The notes: a model not told the origin generated them from the letters alone. A DNA stretch of 64,000 nt from 2-02-FULL-66-14 sp037443705 (GCA_037443705.1 JBBINV010000002.1:52510-116509); one strand, 5' to 3'. Shown: positions 8,073-17,737, numbered from the stretch's first letter. Numbers and translations: made by a program.

Positions 8073-11000
8073 ACGATCCCGAAATCCGCCTCCGTGATCC
8101 CCGGGCCGCCGGTGAGCAGCGCGAACTGGACCGCGTCCGCGCTGTTGCCGTCGCCCGTGGGATCGTAGTAGAGCTCGCCGGTGTCGGTATCGTAGAGGAT
8201 GTACTGCCCCGCCGTGCCGCCCGTCAGCGGATCCGAGGCGGCGTAGAACGCCGCGGCCGCAAGCGCGCCCGGCGCGAGCGCGGTGAAAATCGCGTCCTCG
8301 AGCTCGATCGCGTCGCCCGCGGGCGCCATGTCGGTGATCTCGTCCACGTTCGTCGCGCCGAGCGCCGTGTCGAACACGAACACGTCGGACCCCGCGCCGC
8401 CGGTGAGCGAGTCGTTGCCGCTCCCGCCCTCGAGCGTATCGGCGCCGGAGCTGCCCGCGAGGGTGTCGCCGAACTGCGAGCCGCGCACCGCCTCGATTCC
8501 GGTGAAGGTGTCGGTGTCGCCCCAGCCGTCGGTGGCGGTCCCGGTCGCGAGGCTCACGTCCACCGCCGACGGGTCGTTCTGGTAGTCGATGCGGTCGTTG
8601 CCCGCGCCGCCGGTAATCGAGTCGTCGCCCTTGTTGCCGCGGAACCTCTCGGTGTCGGCCGTGAGGCCCGAACCCGTCAGGCTGTCGTTGAAGTCGCCTC
8701 CGTATAGGGCCTCCACGTTCACCAGGCTGTCGGTGAAGCCGAAGCCGTCCTGGACGACGCCGGTCGCGAGGCTCGCCGTCACGGCGCTCGTCGAGCGCGA
8801 GTAGCTCGCGATGTCGAATCCGGTGCCGCCGTCGATGTGGTCGTGCCCGCCCATGCCCTCGAAGAGCTCGAATTCGTCGTTGTCCGCGTTGCCACCGATC
8901 AGGATGTCGTCGAACTCGGAGCCGCGCACGTGCGTGATGTCGTAGAGATAGTCGACGCTGCCGTAGCCGTCGGTCGCGGTTCCCAGGCGCAGATCGACGA
9001 ACACGCTCCAGGGATCGAAGCTGTAGTCGGCGAGGTCGAAGTCGGTCGTGTCAACCGTGGCGCTGCCGCCCTGCGCGGTCGGAAGCGCGCCTGCGCTGCC
9101 GGCGATGGTGTCGCTGCCGGCGTTCCCGCGGAAGAACTCGAACAGGTTGCCGTTGAACGACGTGCTGCTCGAGCCGCCGATCAGCGAGTCGCCGAACGCC
9201 GTCCCGATGACGCCGTCGATCGTACCCGCGACCAGCACGTCGGTGCCGATCGTGGCGCCGCCGAGATCGGTGGCCGAGTTGCTGCCGAGGCGCGCGTTGA
9301 CCGCGTTGGCCGCCGCGCTGTAGTCGACGAGATCGAGATAGCCGCTCTGCGTTCCGCCGCCGTTGATCGAGTCGTTGCCGCCGTTGCCCACGTAGGTCTC
9401 GGTGGCGTCCTCGGTCGTCAGCGTGAGCGTGTACGCGTTGCTGCCGGTGATCGTGTCCGCGGCGCTGCCGCCGATCACACGCTCGAAGCCGTCGACCGTG
9501 TCCGTGGCCGCGCCGTCGGTCACCGTGCCCGTCGCGAGGTTGATCGTGAGCGCGCTGCCGACCCCGCTGTAATCCAGCGTGTCGCGGGTGCCCGCGCCGC
9601 CGTGGAACGCGTCGTTCGCCGCATCGAGCGTGGCGACCACGGTGTCGTTGCCGTCCCCGCCGTCGATGTTCGCATCGGCGCCCCCGCCTGGAGTCAGCCG
9701 GTCGTCGCCCGCGCTGCCGAGCAGCGTGTCCGCGCCGCCGCCGCCCGAGAGCGTGTCATTCCCGCCGCCACCGTCGAGCGAATCCGCCTGCGTGTTGCTG
9801 CCGGTCATCGAGTCGCCGCCCGCGGAACCGGTCATCATGGTCGCCCCTGTCATCGCGTTCGCGTTGAGGCTGATCCCCGGCGCCCAGTTGACGTTCCAGA
9901 GATTCAGCGTGCCGGCGCCGGTGAACGTCCATGTGACGGCGCCCACGATGTTCGTCGCGTCGATTGCCGCGGCGCCCGTGATCGTGAGGTTCAAGACCTC
10001 CACGCCTCCGACGGTCGGCGTGACCGTCCCCGCGCCGAGGGAGGCCGACATCGTGTCCGCAAGCGTGGTGTTGAAATCGAACCCCTGGATGACGTCGGTG
10101 TCGTCGAGCGTCGTGCCCATGCCGAAGCTGTCGCCCGCCGCGCCGTCTCCCGGATCGCCGAACAGCAGGGATGTCCCGGTGCCCGCGGTGAACACGTGCC
10201 CGGCGCCGTTGGCCTGCGCGTGCGCCGTGATGTTGCCCGTATAGCCCGCGGTGTTCAGGTCGCCCGGCAAGGAATTGAAAACGACGCTCGACGCCGCGCC
10301 GCCGCCGTTGAGGTCCCAGTCACCCGAAGCGAGAGCCCCGTCGATCTCGGCGGACGTGTTGCCGATCGTCATGTTGACGGTCTCCACGCTGTTCAGGTGC
10401 AGGCCGCCGGACATGCTGGTACCGGACACGCCCATCCCCGTGATGTCCACGTTGAACGTGTCGGACCCCGCGCCGCCGTCGATCGCATCGAACTGATCGA
10501 ACAGGCCCGCGGCGCTGTTGAAGTTGAACGTATCGCCCCCGCCACCGCCCTGGATCAGGACCACGACAGACCCGGTCGTCGGCGCGGTGTAGGTGCCGCC
10601 CGTCGTGCTTTCGCCCCTCAGCACGAGGGTCGTGCCGGTGAACGTAGAGGCGTCGATCGTCGCCGCGCGGATGCCGTCGATCGTGAGTGGCGCCGCGCCC
10701 CCGACACGCAGGGTTCCGCCCATCACCGAGCTGGATTCGTTCAGGTGGACCGTGGCCGAGGTCGAGCCCGTCACCGACATGACCTCGATGGTCTCGATGT
10801 CGCGGTCGCTGCCGGTCTGTCCCACGTTGAGCCAGAACGACGAGTCCTTGACGTTGATCTGCATGACGTCGTCGGTCGTCCCCGCGCCCGTTTCCCGCAG
10901 CGCCAGCCGGTCGGAAAAATCGATCACGCTGATCTGCAGCGGCCGGTTGAACGCCGTGCCGCTCGAGGCGCCGGTGAGCTGCGTGAGCCCGAAGAGATCG

Positions 11001-14000
11001 AGCTCGCCGCCGCCGCTGCCCGTCACCTCGATCAGGGTCGCGCCGGTGAAGCCGCTGGTCACCGTGTTGGCGCTGAAGTCACCGCCGGGCGACGGCGTGT
11101 TGTTGATGCGGATCGTCTCCACGCCCGAGGTGTTGATCGTGGCGTTCAGCCCGCCGTCGCGGATTTCGAAGTTGAGAACGTCGCTGCCGCCCGCGCTGTT
11201 GTCCACGCCCACCGTAAGCGCGGATCCGTCGTAGTCCTCCAGCCCGAAGACGAGCTGCGCCGCGCCGGCGAGCGTGCTGTTGTTCACCGCTCCGGTGTGC
11301 GGCGCATCGTTGATCGTGAGCGTGCGACCCGCGGAGCCGGTGACCGTGACGCCGCGCACGTCGGCCCAGCCGTCGGTGTCCGTCGGACCACCGGCCGCCG
11401 CATCGAACCCGATCTGGCCGTTGATGCCCCCTTCGGCACGCAGCAGGACATACTCCACGTCGTCCATGTCCGGCGTGACGTTCAAGTTCGTGATATCGGC
11501 GCTGAGGGTGTCGTTGCCCGCGCCGCCGCGGAGCGTGTCGCTCGTCGCGAGCGTGCCGACGACGGTGAAGTCGAGCACGTCGTTCCCGGCCCCGCCGTCG
11601 ACCGAGTTGTTGCCGGCGTTGCCCGTGATGGTGTTGTCGAGCGTATTTCCGGTGCCGTCCTGGTCCGTAGGCAGCGCCCAGCCGTTGAAGAGCACCAGGT
11701 TCTCCACGCCGGCGGCGAGCGTGTAGTTGCCGGTGGAGGCGGCGATCGTGCTGACGACCGTATCGGTGCCCAGCGTATCGGTCACCACGTCGGCGAGCGA
11801 ATCGACCCAATACGTGTCGTTCCCGTCGGCGCCGATCATCGTGTCGTTGCCGCCGCCGCCGTCGAGCGTATCGTTCCCGGCCAGCCCCGTGAGGCTGTTG
11901 TTGAAGCCGTTGCCCCGGATGAAGTTGTCGAGGGCATTGCCCGTGCCGTTGATCGGTGCGGTGCCCACCAGGATCAAGTTCTCGACCTCGGGGCCGAGCA
12001 CCCAGGTGACCGAGCTGAACACGGTGTCGGTGCCGTTGCCCGCCAGCTCGACCGTCTTGTCGAGCGCGTTGTCCACGTAGTAGGTGTCGTTGCCCTTGCC
12101 GCCGGCCATCGAGTCGGCGCCGTCCAGGCCGTCGAGCACGTTGTTGCCGTCGTTGCCGGTGAGGTTGTTGACGACCGGCGTGGCGCCTTTCTTCACGAAC
12201 ACGTTGTAGTTGCCCGTGCCCGAAAGCGCCACGTGCTCCACGTTCCAGTAGGTGCCGGGCGCGCTCGTGCCCTCGCCAAAATTCAGCGTGATCGATCCGG
12301 CCGAGGAGTTCACGTTGAGGTTGAGCAGGTCGCCCGAGCCTCCCGCAGCCGCGTCGCTCTCTACGATCGTGTCGAACAGGTCCGCGTTGTAGGTGTCGTT
12401 CCCGTCGCCGCCGGTGAGCAGGTTGGCGAGCGAGTTGCCGGTGAGGACGTTGGCGATCCCGTTGCCGGTGCCCTCGAGCGCGCTGCCGCCGAGGGTCAGG
12501 TTCTCGATCAGGTTCGTGCCGAGGAAGATGGTGCCGTCGGCGAGGCTCGTGGAGCGCAGGTACGTGATGACCGTGTCGGTGCCACCGCCGGAGATCGATT
12601 CGTCCACGTCGTCCAGCGCGCTCGCGAGCTCATAGATGTCGTTGCCGAGGCCGCCGCGCATCACGTCGTTGCCGCCCTGGCCCACGAGCGAGTCGTTGCC
12701 GGCGCCCCCGAGCAGCGTGTCGTCGCCGCCGCCGCCGAAGATCGTGTCGTTGCCGGTAGAGCCGTCGAGCTGGTTATTGCCCGCACTGCCGTAGATCGTG
12801 TTGTCGATCAGGTTGCCCGTAGCGTTGACGTTCCCCACGCCCGGATCGAGCCGCAGGGTCTCCACGTTCGCCGCGAGCACATAAGCGGCGCTGCCGCGAT
12901 AGATCACCGTGTCCACGAAGCCCGGCTGCACCACGCCCGCCACGAGCAGGTTCGGCACCTCGGTGACCAGGTCGGTCGCGCCGTCGATNNNNNNNNNNNN
13001 NNNNNNGTCGTTGCCGGCACCGCCCGTGAGCTTGTCGTTGCCCCCGGCGCCGTCGAGCAGGTTCGCTCCCGCGTTTCCGAGGATGATGTTGTCGAGCGAG
13101 TTGCCCACGCCGGTCAGGTCCGCGCTGCCCGTGAGCGTGAGGTTCTCCACGTTGTCGAAGAGCCGCAGGATGCTGATCGACGAGTTGACCGTGTCGATTC
13201 CGCCGACCACCGTGGTCGTGCCGACGACGTAATTCGGAAGCTCGAACACCATGTCGCGCGTGTAGGGGCTACTCGTGTCCTGCGCATCCGAGAGCGTGTA
13301 GAGGTCGTTGCCCGCGCCGCCGGACATCGAGTCGTAGCCCGCGCCGCCGTCGATGGTGTCGTTGCCCGCGCCGCCCGAAACCGTGTCGTTGCCATCGCCC
13401 GCGAGGATCGAGTCGTTGCCATCTCCGCCCGAGACGGTGTCGTTGCCCGTTCCGGCGTCGATCGTGTCGTTGCCCGCATCGCCCGACACCATGTCAGTGC
13501 CGGCGCCGGCATCGATCCGGTCGTTGCCGAGGCCGCCACCCATCGTGTCGTTGCCCGAGTCGCCGGCCATGTTGTCGTCGCCCGCCAGGCCGAGCAGCAC
13601 GTTGTTGCCCGTGTTGCCGTCGATCTTGTTCGCGAGCGCATTGCCGGTCCCGTTTACGTTGCTCGCGCCCGTGAGGATGAGGCGCTCGAAGTGCGTGCCG
13701 AGGGTGTGGGTCTGCGAGCTGAGCACCGTGTCGATGCCTTCGTTCAGCAGCTCCGCGGTGATCACGTCGCCCGCGTTGTCGATGACGTAGACGTCGTTGC
13801 CCTTGCCGCCGGTCAGGCTGTCGGCGCCCGTGTTGCCGTCCAGCACGTCGTTTCCGTCGCCGCCGATCAGCGTGTCCGCGCCGTTGTTGCCGTAGAGCGC
13901 GTTGTCGAGCGCGTTGCCGGTGATCTTGAACGCCGTGCCCGCGACCTCGACGCTCGCCTGCTCGATCCCGTTCGGCAGCGTGTACAGGCTGAAACCCGCG

Positions 14001-14854
14001 TTGCTCAGGAGAACCCGGTCCTGGCCGCCCGCGTCCACGCCCACGACGTCGCCCGTATCGGCGAGAAGGTAGACGTCGTCGCCCAGCCCGCCGTCTAACG
14101 AATCGTTGCCCGCGCCGCCGTCGAGCGTATCGTTGCCGGCGCCGCCCTTCAGCGTGTCGTTGCCGGTGCCGCCGCTCAGCGAATCGTTGCCGAGCGCGCC
14201 GTCCAGGACGTTGTTGCCGCTGTTGCCGGAGATCACGTTGTCCAGCGGATTGCCGGTGCCGTTGATGTGCTGCGTGCCGGTAAGCGTCAGGTTCTCGAGG
14301 TTCGCGCCGAGCACCCAGCTGATCGAGCTCTGCACGAGATCGGTGCCGTTCGTCACCTGCGGCAGCCCGAAAGGCGACGACGGGCCGAACGTATTCGCGA
14401 CCTCGATGATCACGTCGCCCGCGGAGTCGACGATGTAGGTGTCTCCGCCCTGCCCGCCGCTCAGCGTGTCGTTGCCGGCGCCCCCGTCGAGCACGTCGGC
14501 GCTCCCGGTCGTGCTGCCGAGGTCGTCCACCGTGATGCGGTTCGCGAGCGCGTTGCCGGTGAGCGTGTTGGCGCCGCCGCCGCGGTCGGTCAGGTTCTCC
14601 ACGTTCGCGGTGAGCGCATAGCTGAAGTTGCCGGCGAGAATGACGAGGTCGGTTCCCTCGCCGAAGTTCTCGTAGACGACGTCGCTCGCCGAGTTGATGA
14701 CGTAGGTGTCGTTGCCCAGACCACCGTACAGCGTCTGGTTTCCGCCGCTGCCCGCGATGGCGGCGTCCGGGATCGAAAGAATGATGTCGTCGCCGTTGGT
14801 GCCCGCGACGTTCGGAAACAGCGTGGAGGAAAGGTTGATCACGGCCATGGCCAT
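8069..14854 (-). CDS. Giant RTX calcium-binding exoprotein 2
   Basis: The product is about 2261 residues, including six unknown residues at the N-run. It has the same architecture as the convergent 1596-residue protein: GGxGNDxLx nonapeptide blocks joined by VENLTLTG-type linkers (residues about 1-1110), a beta-rich spacer without nonapeptides (about 1120-1680), further RTX-like blocks, and a C-terminal domain with GGAGSDVFVFDT ending in ADFGIV. Both proteins share a closing segment of the form D.....LYYD..G. There is no Sec signal, so type I secretion is expected. The start is ATG at 14854 (a second in-frame ATG at 14848), with a GGGAG Shine-Dalgarno. Its TAG stop overlaps the TAG of the other RTX gene in CTAG. 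The two are probably paralogues. Confidence 0.87.
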   Translation of the reverse strand: MAMAVINLSSTLFPNVAGTNGDDIILSIPDAAIAGSGGNQTLYGGLGNDTYVINSASDVVYENFGEGTDLVILAGNFSYALTANVENLTDRGGGANTLTGNALANRITVDDLGSTTGSADVLDGGAGNDTLSGGQGGDTYIVDSAGDVIIEVANTFGPSSPFGLPQVTNGTDLVQSSISWVLGANLENLTLTGTQHINGTGNPLDNVISGNSGNNVLDGALGNDSLSGGTGNDTLKGGAGNDTLDGGAGNDSLDGGLGDDVYLLADTGDVVGVDAGGQDRVLLSNAGFSLYTLPNGIEQASVEVAGTAFKITGNALDNALYGNNGADTLIGGDGNDVLDGNTGADSLTGGKGNDVYVIDNAGDVITAELLNEGIDTVLSSQTHTLGTHFERLILTGASNVNGTGNALANKIDGNTGNNVLLGLAGDDNMAGDSGNDTMGGGLGNDRIDAGAGTDMVSGDAGNDTIDAGTGNDTVSGGDGNDSILAGDGNDTVSGGAGNDTIDGGAGYDSMSGGAGNDLYTLSDAQDTSSPYTRDMVFELPNYVVGTTTVVGGIDTVNSSISILRLFDNVENLTLTGSADLTGVGNSLDNIILGNAGANLLDGAGGNDKLTGGAGNDXXXXXXIDGATDLVTEVPNLLVAGVVQPGFVDTVIYRGSAAYVLAANVETLRLDPGVGNVNATGNLIDNTIYGSAGNNQLDGSTGNDTIFGGGGDDTLLGGAGNDSLVGQGGNDVMRGGLGNDIYELASALDDVDESISGGGTDTVITYLRSTSLADGTIFLGTNLIENLTLGGSALEGTGNGIANVLTGNSLANLLTGGDGNDTYNADLFDTIVESDAAAGGSGDLLNLNVNSSAGSITLNFGEGTSAPGTYWNVEHVALSGTGNYNVFVKKGATPVVNNLTGNDGNNVLDGLDGADSMAGGKGNDTYYVDNALDKTVELAGNGTDTVFSSVTWVLGPEVENLILVGTAPINGTGNALDNFIRGNGFNNSLTGLAGNDTLDGGGGNDTMIGADGNDTYWVDSLADVVTDTLGTDTVVSTIAASTGNYTLAAGVENLVLFNGWALPTDQDGTGNTLDNTITGNAGNNSVDGGAGNDVLDFTVVGTLATSDTLRGGAGNDTLSADITNLNVTPDMDDVEYVLLRAEGGINGQIGFDAAAGGPTDTDGWADVRGVTVTGSAGRTLTINDAPHTGAVNNSTLAGAAQLVFGLEDYDGSALTVGVDNSAGGSDVLNFEIRDGGLNATINTSGVETIRINNTPSPGGDFSANTVTSGFTGATLIEVTGSGGGELDLFGLTQLTGASSGTAFNRPLQISVIDFSDRLALRETGAGTTDDVMQINVKDSSFWLNVGQTGSDRDIETIEVMSVTGSTSATVHLNESSSVMGGTLRVGGAAPLTIDGIRAATIDASTFTGTTLVLRGESTTGGTYTAPTTGSVVVLIQGGGGGDTFNFNSAAGLFDQFDAIDGGAGSDTFNVDITGMGVSGTSMSGGLHLNSVETVNMTIGNTSAEIDGALASGDWDLNGGGAASSVVFNSLPGDLNTAGYTGNITAHAQANGAGHVFTAGTGTSLLFGDPGDGAAGDSFGMGTTLDDTDVIQGFDFNTTLADTMSASLGAGTVTPTVGGVEVLNLTITGAAAIDATNIVGAVTWTFTGAGTLNLWNVNWAPGISLNANAMTGATMMTGSAGGDSMTGSNTQADSLDGGGGNDTLSGGGGADTLLGSAGDDRLTPGGGADANIDGGDGNDTVVATLDAANDAFHGGAGTRDTLDYSGVGSALTINLATGTVTDGAATDTVDGFERVIGGSAADTITGSNAYTLTLTTEDATETYVGNGGNDSINGGGTQSGYLDLVDYSAAANAVNARLGSNSATDLGGATIGTDVLVAGTIDGVIGTAFGDSLIGGSSSTSFNGNLFEFFRGNAGSDTIAGSAGALPTAQGGSATVDTTDFDLADYSFDPWSVFVDLRLGTATDGYGSVDYLYDITHVRGSEFDDILIGGNADNDEFELFEGMGGHDHIDGGTGFDIASYSRSTSAVTASLATGVVQDGFGFTDSLVNVEALYGGDFNDSLTGSGLTADTERFRGNKGDDSITGGAGNDRIDYQNDPSAVDVSLATGTATDGWGDTDTFTGIEAVRGSQFGDTLAGSSGADTLEGGSGNDSLTGGAGSDVFVFDTALGATNVDEITDMAPAGDAIELEDAIFTALAPGALAAAAFYAASDPLTGGTAGQYILYDTDTGELYYDPTGDGNSADAVQFALLTGGPGITEADFGIV
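12989..13006. other. Assembly gap of 18 N inside RTX gene 2
   Basis: Eighteen unknown bases interrupt the second RTX gene within a run of near-identical 27-base units. The frame continues on both sides if the true length is a multiple of three. Repeat collapse is likely here, so the protein could be longer than given. Confidence 0.95.
13303..13605 (-). repeat. Tandem 27-bp RTX nonapeptide array (about 11 units)
   Basis: This is the longest uninterrupted nonapeptide run in the second RTX gene. On the plus strand it appears as successive variants of gtcgttgcccgcgccgcc with a 27-base period. The coded units are of the type GGxGNDTIx, each pair forming Ca2+ sites in a parallel beta roll. Confidence 0.85.
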
Positions 14855-14920
14855 CTCCCGTCTAGACGTTCGTGGATTCTTCCTTGCGCCCCTGCGAGGA
14901 CCGGAACTGCCCGCACTCGA

Positions 14921-14926
14921 AGTATA
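14921..14926 (-). promoter_or_regulatory. Candidate -10 element of RTX gene 2
   Basis: TATACT on the minus strand lies about 67 bases upstream of the ATG at 14854. No good -35 is present at normal spacing, so an activator may be needed. The rest of the 14855-14997 intergenic stretch shows no gene and no clear terminator. Confidence 0.35.
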
Positions 14927-14997
14927 CGGTGCCGCCGCAAGGGTTCACGCTTTTTCGCCGGAAGCCTTGACGCAGTTGGCGCCGCGATGCAGCGGCC

Positions 14998-16113
14998 TTA
15001 TCCGTTCATCCGGTTGCCGGTGTCGTCCTCGGCGGCGACAAAGCCGCGGTTTTGCTCGCGAATTTTCGCAGCGGCCTCGTCATATAGGAACGGCAAATAG
15101 GCGTATCGGCGGCCGCGCTTGACAGGGGTCGCCTCGTGGAGCATGCCGCAGGCGAAGACGACCGCGCCGCCGGCCGGCGCCACGTAGGTCTGCTCGCCGT
15201 ACTCGGGGAAACGCAGCTCGCCGCCTTCGTATTCCCCGGTATTGAGATTCAGCGTCACCGCGAAGCGCCGGTGCGCGGTGCCCTTGCCGCCGTTGTCGCG
15301 ATGCGGCCGGAAGAAGCCGCCTTCGGAAGCGTCGTAGCACGCGACGATGTGGCGCTCGATGCGTGTCGCCTCGAACGCAAACGCGCGCCGGATTTCGGGC
15401 ACCAGGCGCCGCCGGATGCGCGCGATGCAGGCCGCGCGCAACGCTTCGTCGAGGATCGTCTGGTCGCGCCGGCGCTTGAAGCCGTAGTCGTACTCGCCCA
15501 CGGTCATGCCGTTCCGGTCGCGCATCACGCCCGAGTCCTTGCCGCCGTGCTCCCCGTAGTGCGCGATCAGCCGCGCGCAGAGCTCGGGCTCGAACACGCG
15601 CGGCAACACGAGCACCGGCGCGGTCGTCCCTTGCGCGGCCGGCCGCGAGCGAACGAGGGAGAGCACCCGCTCCGCATGGCGGCGTGCGTCGGCTTCGAAC
15701 GGAACCGCCGCGAGCACGCGCAGGCGCTCGTCCAGGACGAACGTCTGCGGCGTGAATAGCGTTCCCTTCTGCCGGTCTTCGGTCACGGCGCCGTACGCAC
15801 GGCTGACGGCGCGGTCGAAGTCCCAGAACCAGCGGTAGCCGGGCAGCACCTCGCGCACCCGCGCGGCGCGCTCGTCTTCCGGGTCCACGCTCACGCCGAA
15901 GAACGCCGCGCGCGCGTCGTCGAACAGCTCGCGCGCGCCGAGAAACTCCGCGAGCACCGCGGCCGAGAGGGCCTGTCCCGCCGAGCCGAAGAAGCACAGC
16001 ACCACGGTACGCCCGGCGACCGAGTCGAAGTGGTATTTCTCGTTCGAGGTGCAGCGCGCGACGAACCACGGCGCCGGGTCTCCCGGCAGGAACCGCGGCG
16101 GCACTTCGCTCAT
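14998..16113 (-). CDS. Redoxin-like / 2-oxoglutarate-Fe(II) oxygenase fusion protein
   Basis: The product is 371 residues. Residues about 8-150 have a thioredoxin/peroxiredoxin-like fold (GDPAPWF, GRTVVLCFFGSAGQ, FFGVSVDPED, TPQTFVLDE), but the position of the peroxidatic cysteine has none; the only nearby Cys is C40. Residues about 165-345 form a prolyl-4-hydroxylase-type 2OG-Fe(II) oxygenase. Its iron ligands are H271 and D273 (FRPHRDN) and H326 (GMLHEA), and R336 is suited to bind 2-oxoglutarate. The gene starts seven bases after the TpsB stop and is probably the last gene of the two-partner secretion operon. It may hydroxylate a protein, perhaps an exoprotein encoded beside it, but that is inference. 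No signal peptide is visible, so it should act in the cytoplasm. Confidence 0.82.
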   Translation of the reverse strand: MSEVPPRFLPGDPAPWFVARCTSNEKYHFDSVAGRTVVLCFFGSAGQALSAAVLAEFLGARELFDDARAAFFGVSVDPEDERAARVREVLPGYRWFWDFDRAVSRAYGAVTEDRQKGTLFTPQTFVLDERLRVLAAVPFEADARRHAERVLSLVRSRPAAQGTTAPVLVLPRVFEPELCARLIAHYGEHGGKDSGVMRDRNGMTVGEYDYGFKRRRDQTILDEALRAACIARIRRRLVPEIRRAFAFEATRIERHIVACYDASEGGFFRPHRDNGGKGTAHRRFAVTLNLNTGEYEGGELRFPEYGEQTYVAPAGGAVVFACGMLHEATPVKRGRRYAYLPFLYDEAAAKIREQNRGFVAAEDDTGNRMNG

Positions 16114-16120
16114 CGCCCTG

Positions 16121-17737
16121 CTAGAACTGCCAGATCGAGGAGAAGTGGAACCGGAAGTGGTTGCGCTGGCGCGTGCCCTCGGGGTCGAGGATCTGCGCGA
16201 CGTCGAGCTTGAGCGAGAAGCTCTTCTGGTGGCTGAGCCTGAGGCCGAGCCCCGCGCTCGCGAGGCCGCTGCGGATCTGCTCGCCCGGCAGCGGGTTCAC
16301 GCGCGAGGTGCGCCCGAAGTCGTAGAACGCGAGCACGCGCGCCTGCCAGTCCTTGAGCCCCAGGCGCGGCGCGAGCTCCGGCGTGTAGAGCTCGAGCGAG
16401 CCCGCGTGCCCGCGGTCGTCGGCGCGCTCGCGCTCGAGGAACCCGCGCACCGTGTTGGCGCCCGCGGCGCCGAACTGCTCCGGGGGCGTGAGCTCGTCCT
16501 CGGTGTGCTGCAGGTCGAAGCGCGCGCGAAACTGCCAGTCGCCCTCGAGCGCCTGCGCCATGCTCGCCCCGGCGCGAAGGAGGCGGTACGCGGCCTTGGC
16601 GTTCGTGCGCGCGCGCCCGATGGCGCCGGTGTCGCCGCGCGAGCCGCCCGGAATGTTGGCGAGCGCCGTCGCGTACACCGAGACGATGCCCGCGGGGCGC
16701 GTCCAGGTTCCGGCGTAGGTCGCCGAGACCGGCGTCAGCGAAAACGTGGCGCCCGCCGTGCCGCAGCCCTCGGCGCCGAAGGTGCCGAGGGCGCAGGTGT
16801 TGCGGTACATGCGGTGGTCGAGCCCGAACACGAGCTTGTGGTCGTAGCCCACGACGCGCTCGAGCTGCTTGTTGTAGCGCATCCCGACCACGCCGCCGCG
16901 CCCGGAGAACGCGAGCGCGCCCGCCGGCGTCTGCGTGGTGCCGGCGTCGACGTCCGAGTAGCCCGCGAATGCGTCGAGCGACGCCCCCAGCGAATAGAGC
17001 GGGAAGTGAAAGCCCGCGCTGTAGATCCCGACATCCTTCAGGTGATCGGGCGAGGTGACGTACTGGAGCGTCATCGCGATGTCGCGGTTCGCGAGGTTCG
17101 CGTTCTGGTAGCCGAATCCGAGCCGGTAGTAGCCGGTCGCCGGGGTCCCGCTGTTGTCGAGCGTGACGAAGAATTTTTTCGGGTCCTCGTCGGTCACCTC
17201 GACGAGCGCATCGACCTCGCCCTGCTGCTCGCCCGCGCGCAGCGTCACGTTGGTCTGCTTGGCGGGATTTTCGTTCAGGATCCGGAGGTTCTTCGCCACC
17301 TCGTTCGCGTTCGGCGTCTTTCCCTGCTGCAGCGACACGAGCCCCGCGCGGACGTTTGCTTCGTCGAAGAACTTGTTGCCCTGCACTTCGAGCTTGCGGA
17401 TGCGCGCCTCGATCACGCGCAGCAGCACCTGGCCCTTCTCGAGATCCTGCTCCGGGAGGTACACCTGTACCGCGGCGTAGCCGCGCGCGCGGTAAGCCGC
17501 CTCGAGCGCCTCGAGCGCGCGCTGCACGTCGCCGAAATCGCGCCCCTCGCCCGCGAACGGCGCGACGAGGACCTCGACCTCCTCGGCCGGCAGCAGCGTG
17601 TTGCCTTCCACGTTGTAGCGCTCGATGTCGAAGCGCAGCTCGAGCGGCGTGGGAACCGATGGCGGCTGCTGCGCCTGCGAAACCGAAGGCAGGATCGAAA
17701 GGGAAAAAACCGCGAAAACCGCGGCGATTCGGTTCAT
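16121..17737 (-). CDS. Two-partner secretion outer-membrane transporter TpsB (ShlB/FhaC/HecB family)
   Basis: The product is 538 residues from MNRIAAVFAVF, which begins a Sec signal peptide ending near SVSQAQ. An in-frame upstream start at 17758 is possible but would only precede the signal. POTRA domains cover residues about 35-190 (RYNVEGNTLLPAEEV, then KLEVQGNKFFDEANV). The rest forms a 16-strand beta barrel with the VRGF motif of loop L6 (NTVRGFLERER) and ends in an aromatic residue (SSIWQF), as outer-membrane proteins do. It would export the 3308-residue TpsA encoded two genes upstream. It lies 64 bases after the FecR-domain gene and seven bases before the oxygenase fusion, indicating one operon. 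Confidence 0.92.
   Translation of the reverse strand: MNRIAAVFAVFSLSILPSVSQAQQPPSVPTPLELRFDIERYNVEGNTLLPAEEVEVLVAPFAGEGRDFGDVQRALEALEAAYRARGYAAVQVYLPEQDLEKGQVLLRVIEARIRKLEVQGNKFFDEANVRAGLVSLQQGKTPNANEVAKNLRILNENPAKQTNVTLRAGEQQGEVDALVEVTDEDPKKFFVTLDNSGTPATGYYRLGFGYQNANLANRDIAMTLQYVTSPDHLKDVGIYSAGFHFPLYSLGASLDAFAGYSDVDAGTTQTPAGALAFSGRGGVVGMRYNKQLERVVGYDHKLVFGLDHRMYRNTCALGTFGAEGCGTAGATFSLTPVSATYAGTWTRPAGIVSVYATALANIPGGSRGDTGAIGRARTNAKAAYRLLRAGASMAQALEGDWQFRARFDLQHTEDELTPPEQFGAAGANTVRGFLERERADDRGHAGSLELYTPELAPRLGLKDWQARVLAFYDFGRTSRVNPLPGEQIRSGLASAGLGLRLSHQKSFSLKLDVAQILDPEGTRQRNHFRFHFSSIWQF

Noticed and set aside
8837..14098. 1753-codon plus-strand open frame antisense to RTX gene 2
   Set aside because: It is the complement of a repetitive GC-rich gene with strong codon bias; the product is a low-complexity R/A/V/D/E pattern with no domain. 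The same holds for the minus-strand frame 3066-5957 beyond its last 60 codons and for 18382-21885.
3282..14854. CRISPR array suggested by short repeats
   Set aside because: The repeats are 27-base RTX codon units in frame, with no unique spacers and no cas genes.
3282..14854. RTX toxin or protease
   Set aside because: No zinc-protease, lipase or acyltransferase motifs and no activating acyltransferase gene are seen; the proteins look structural.
14855..14997. Hidden small gene in the gap between RTX gene 2 and the oxygenase fusion
   Set aside because: Only a candidate -10 element was found; no convincing start, Shine-Dalgarno and frame together.
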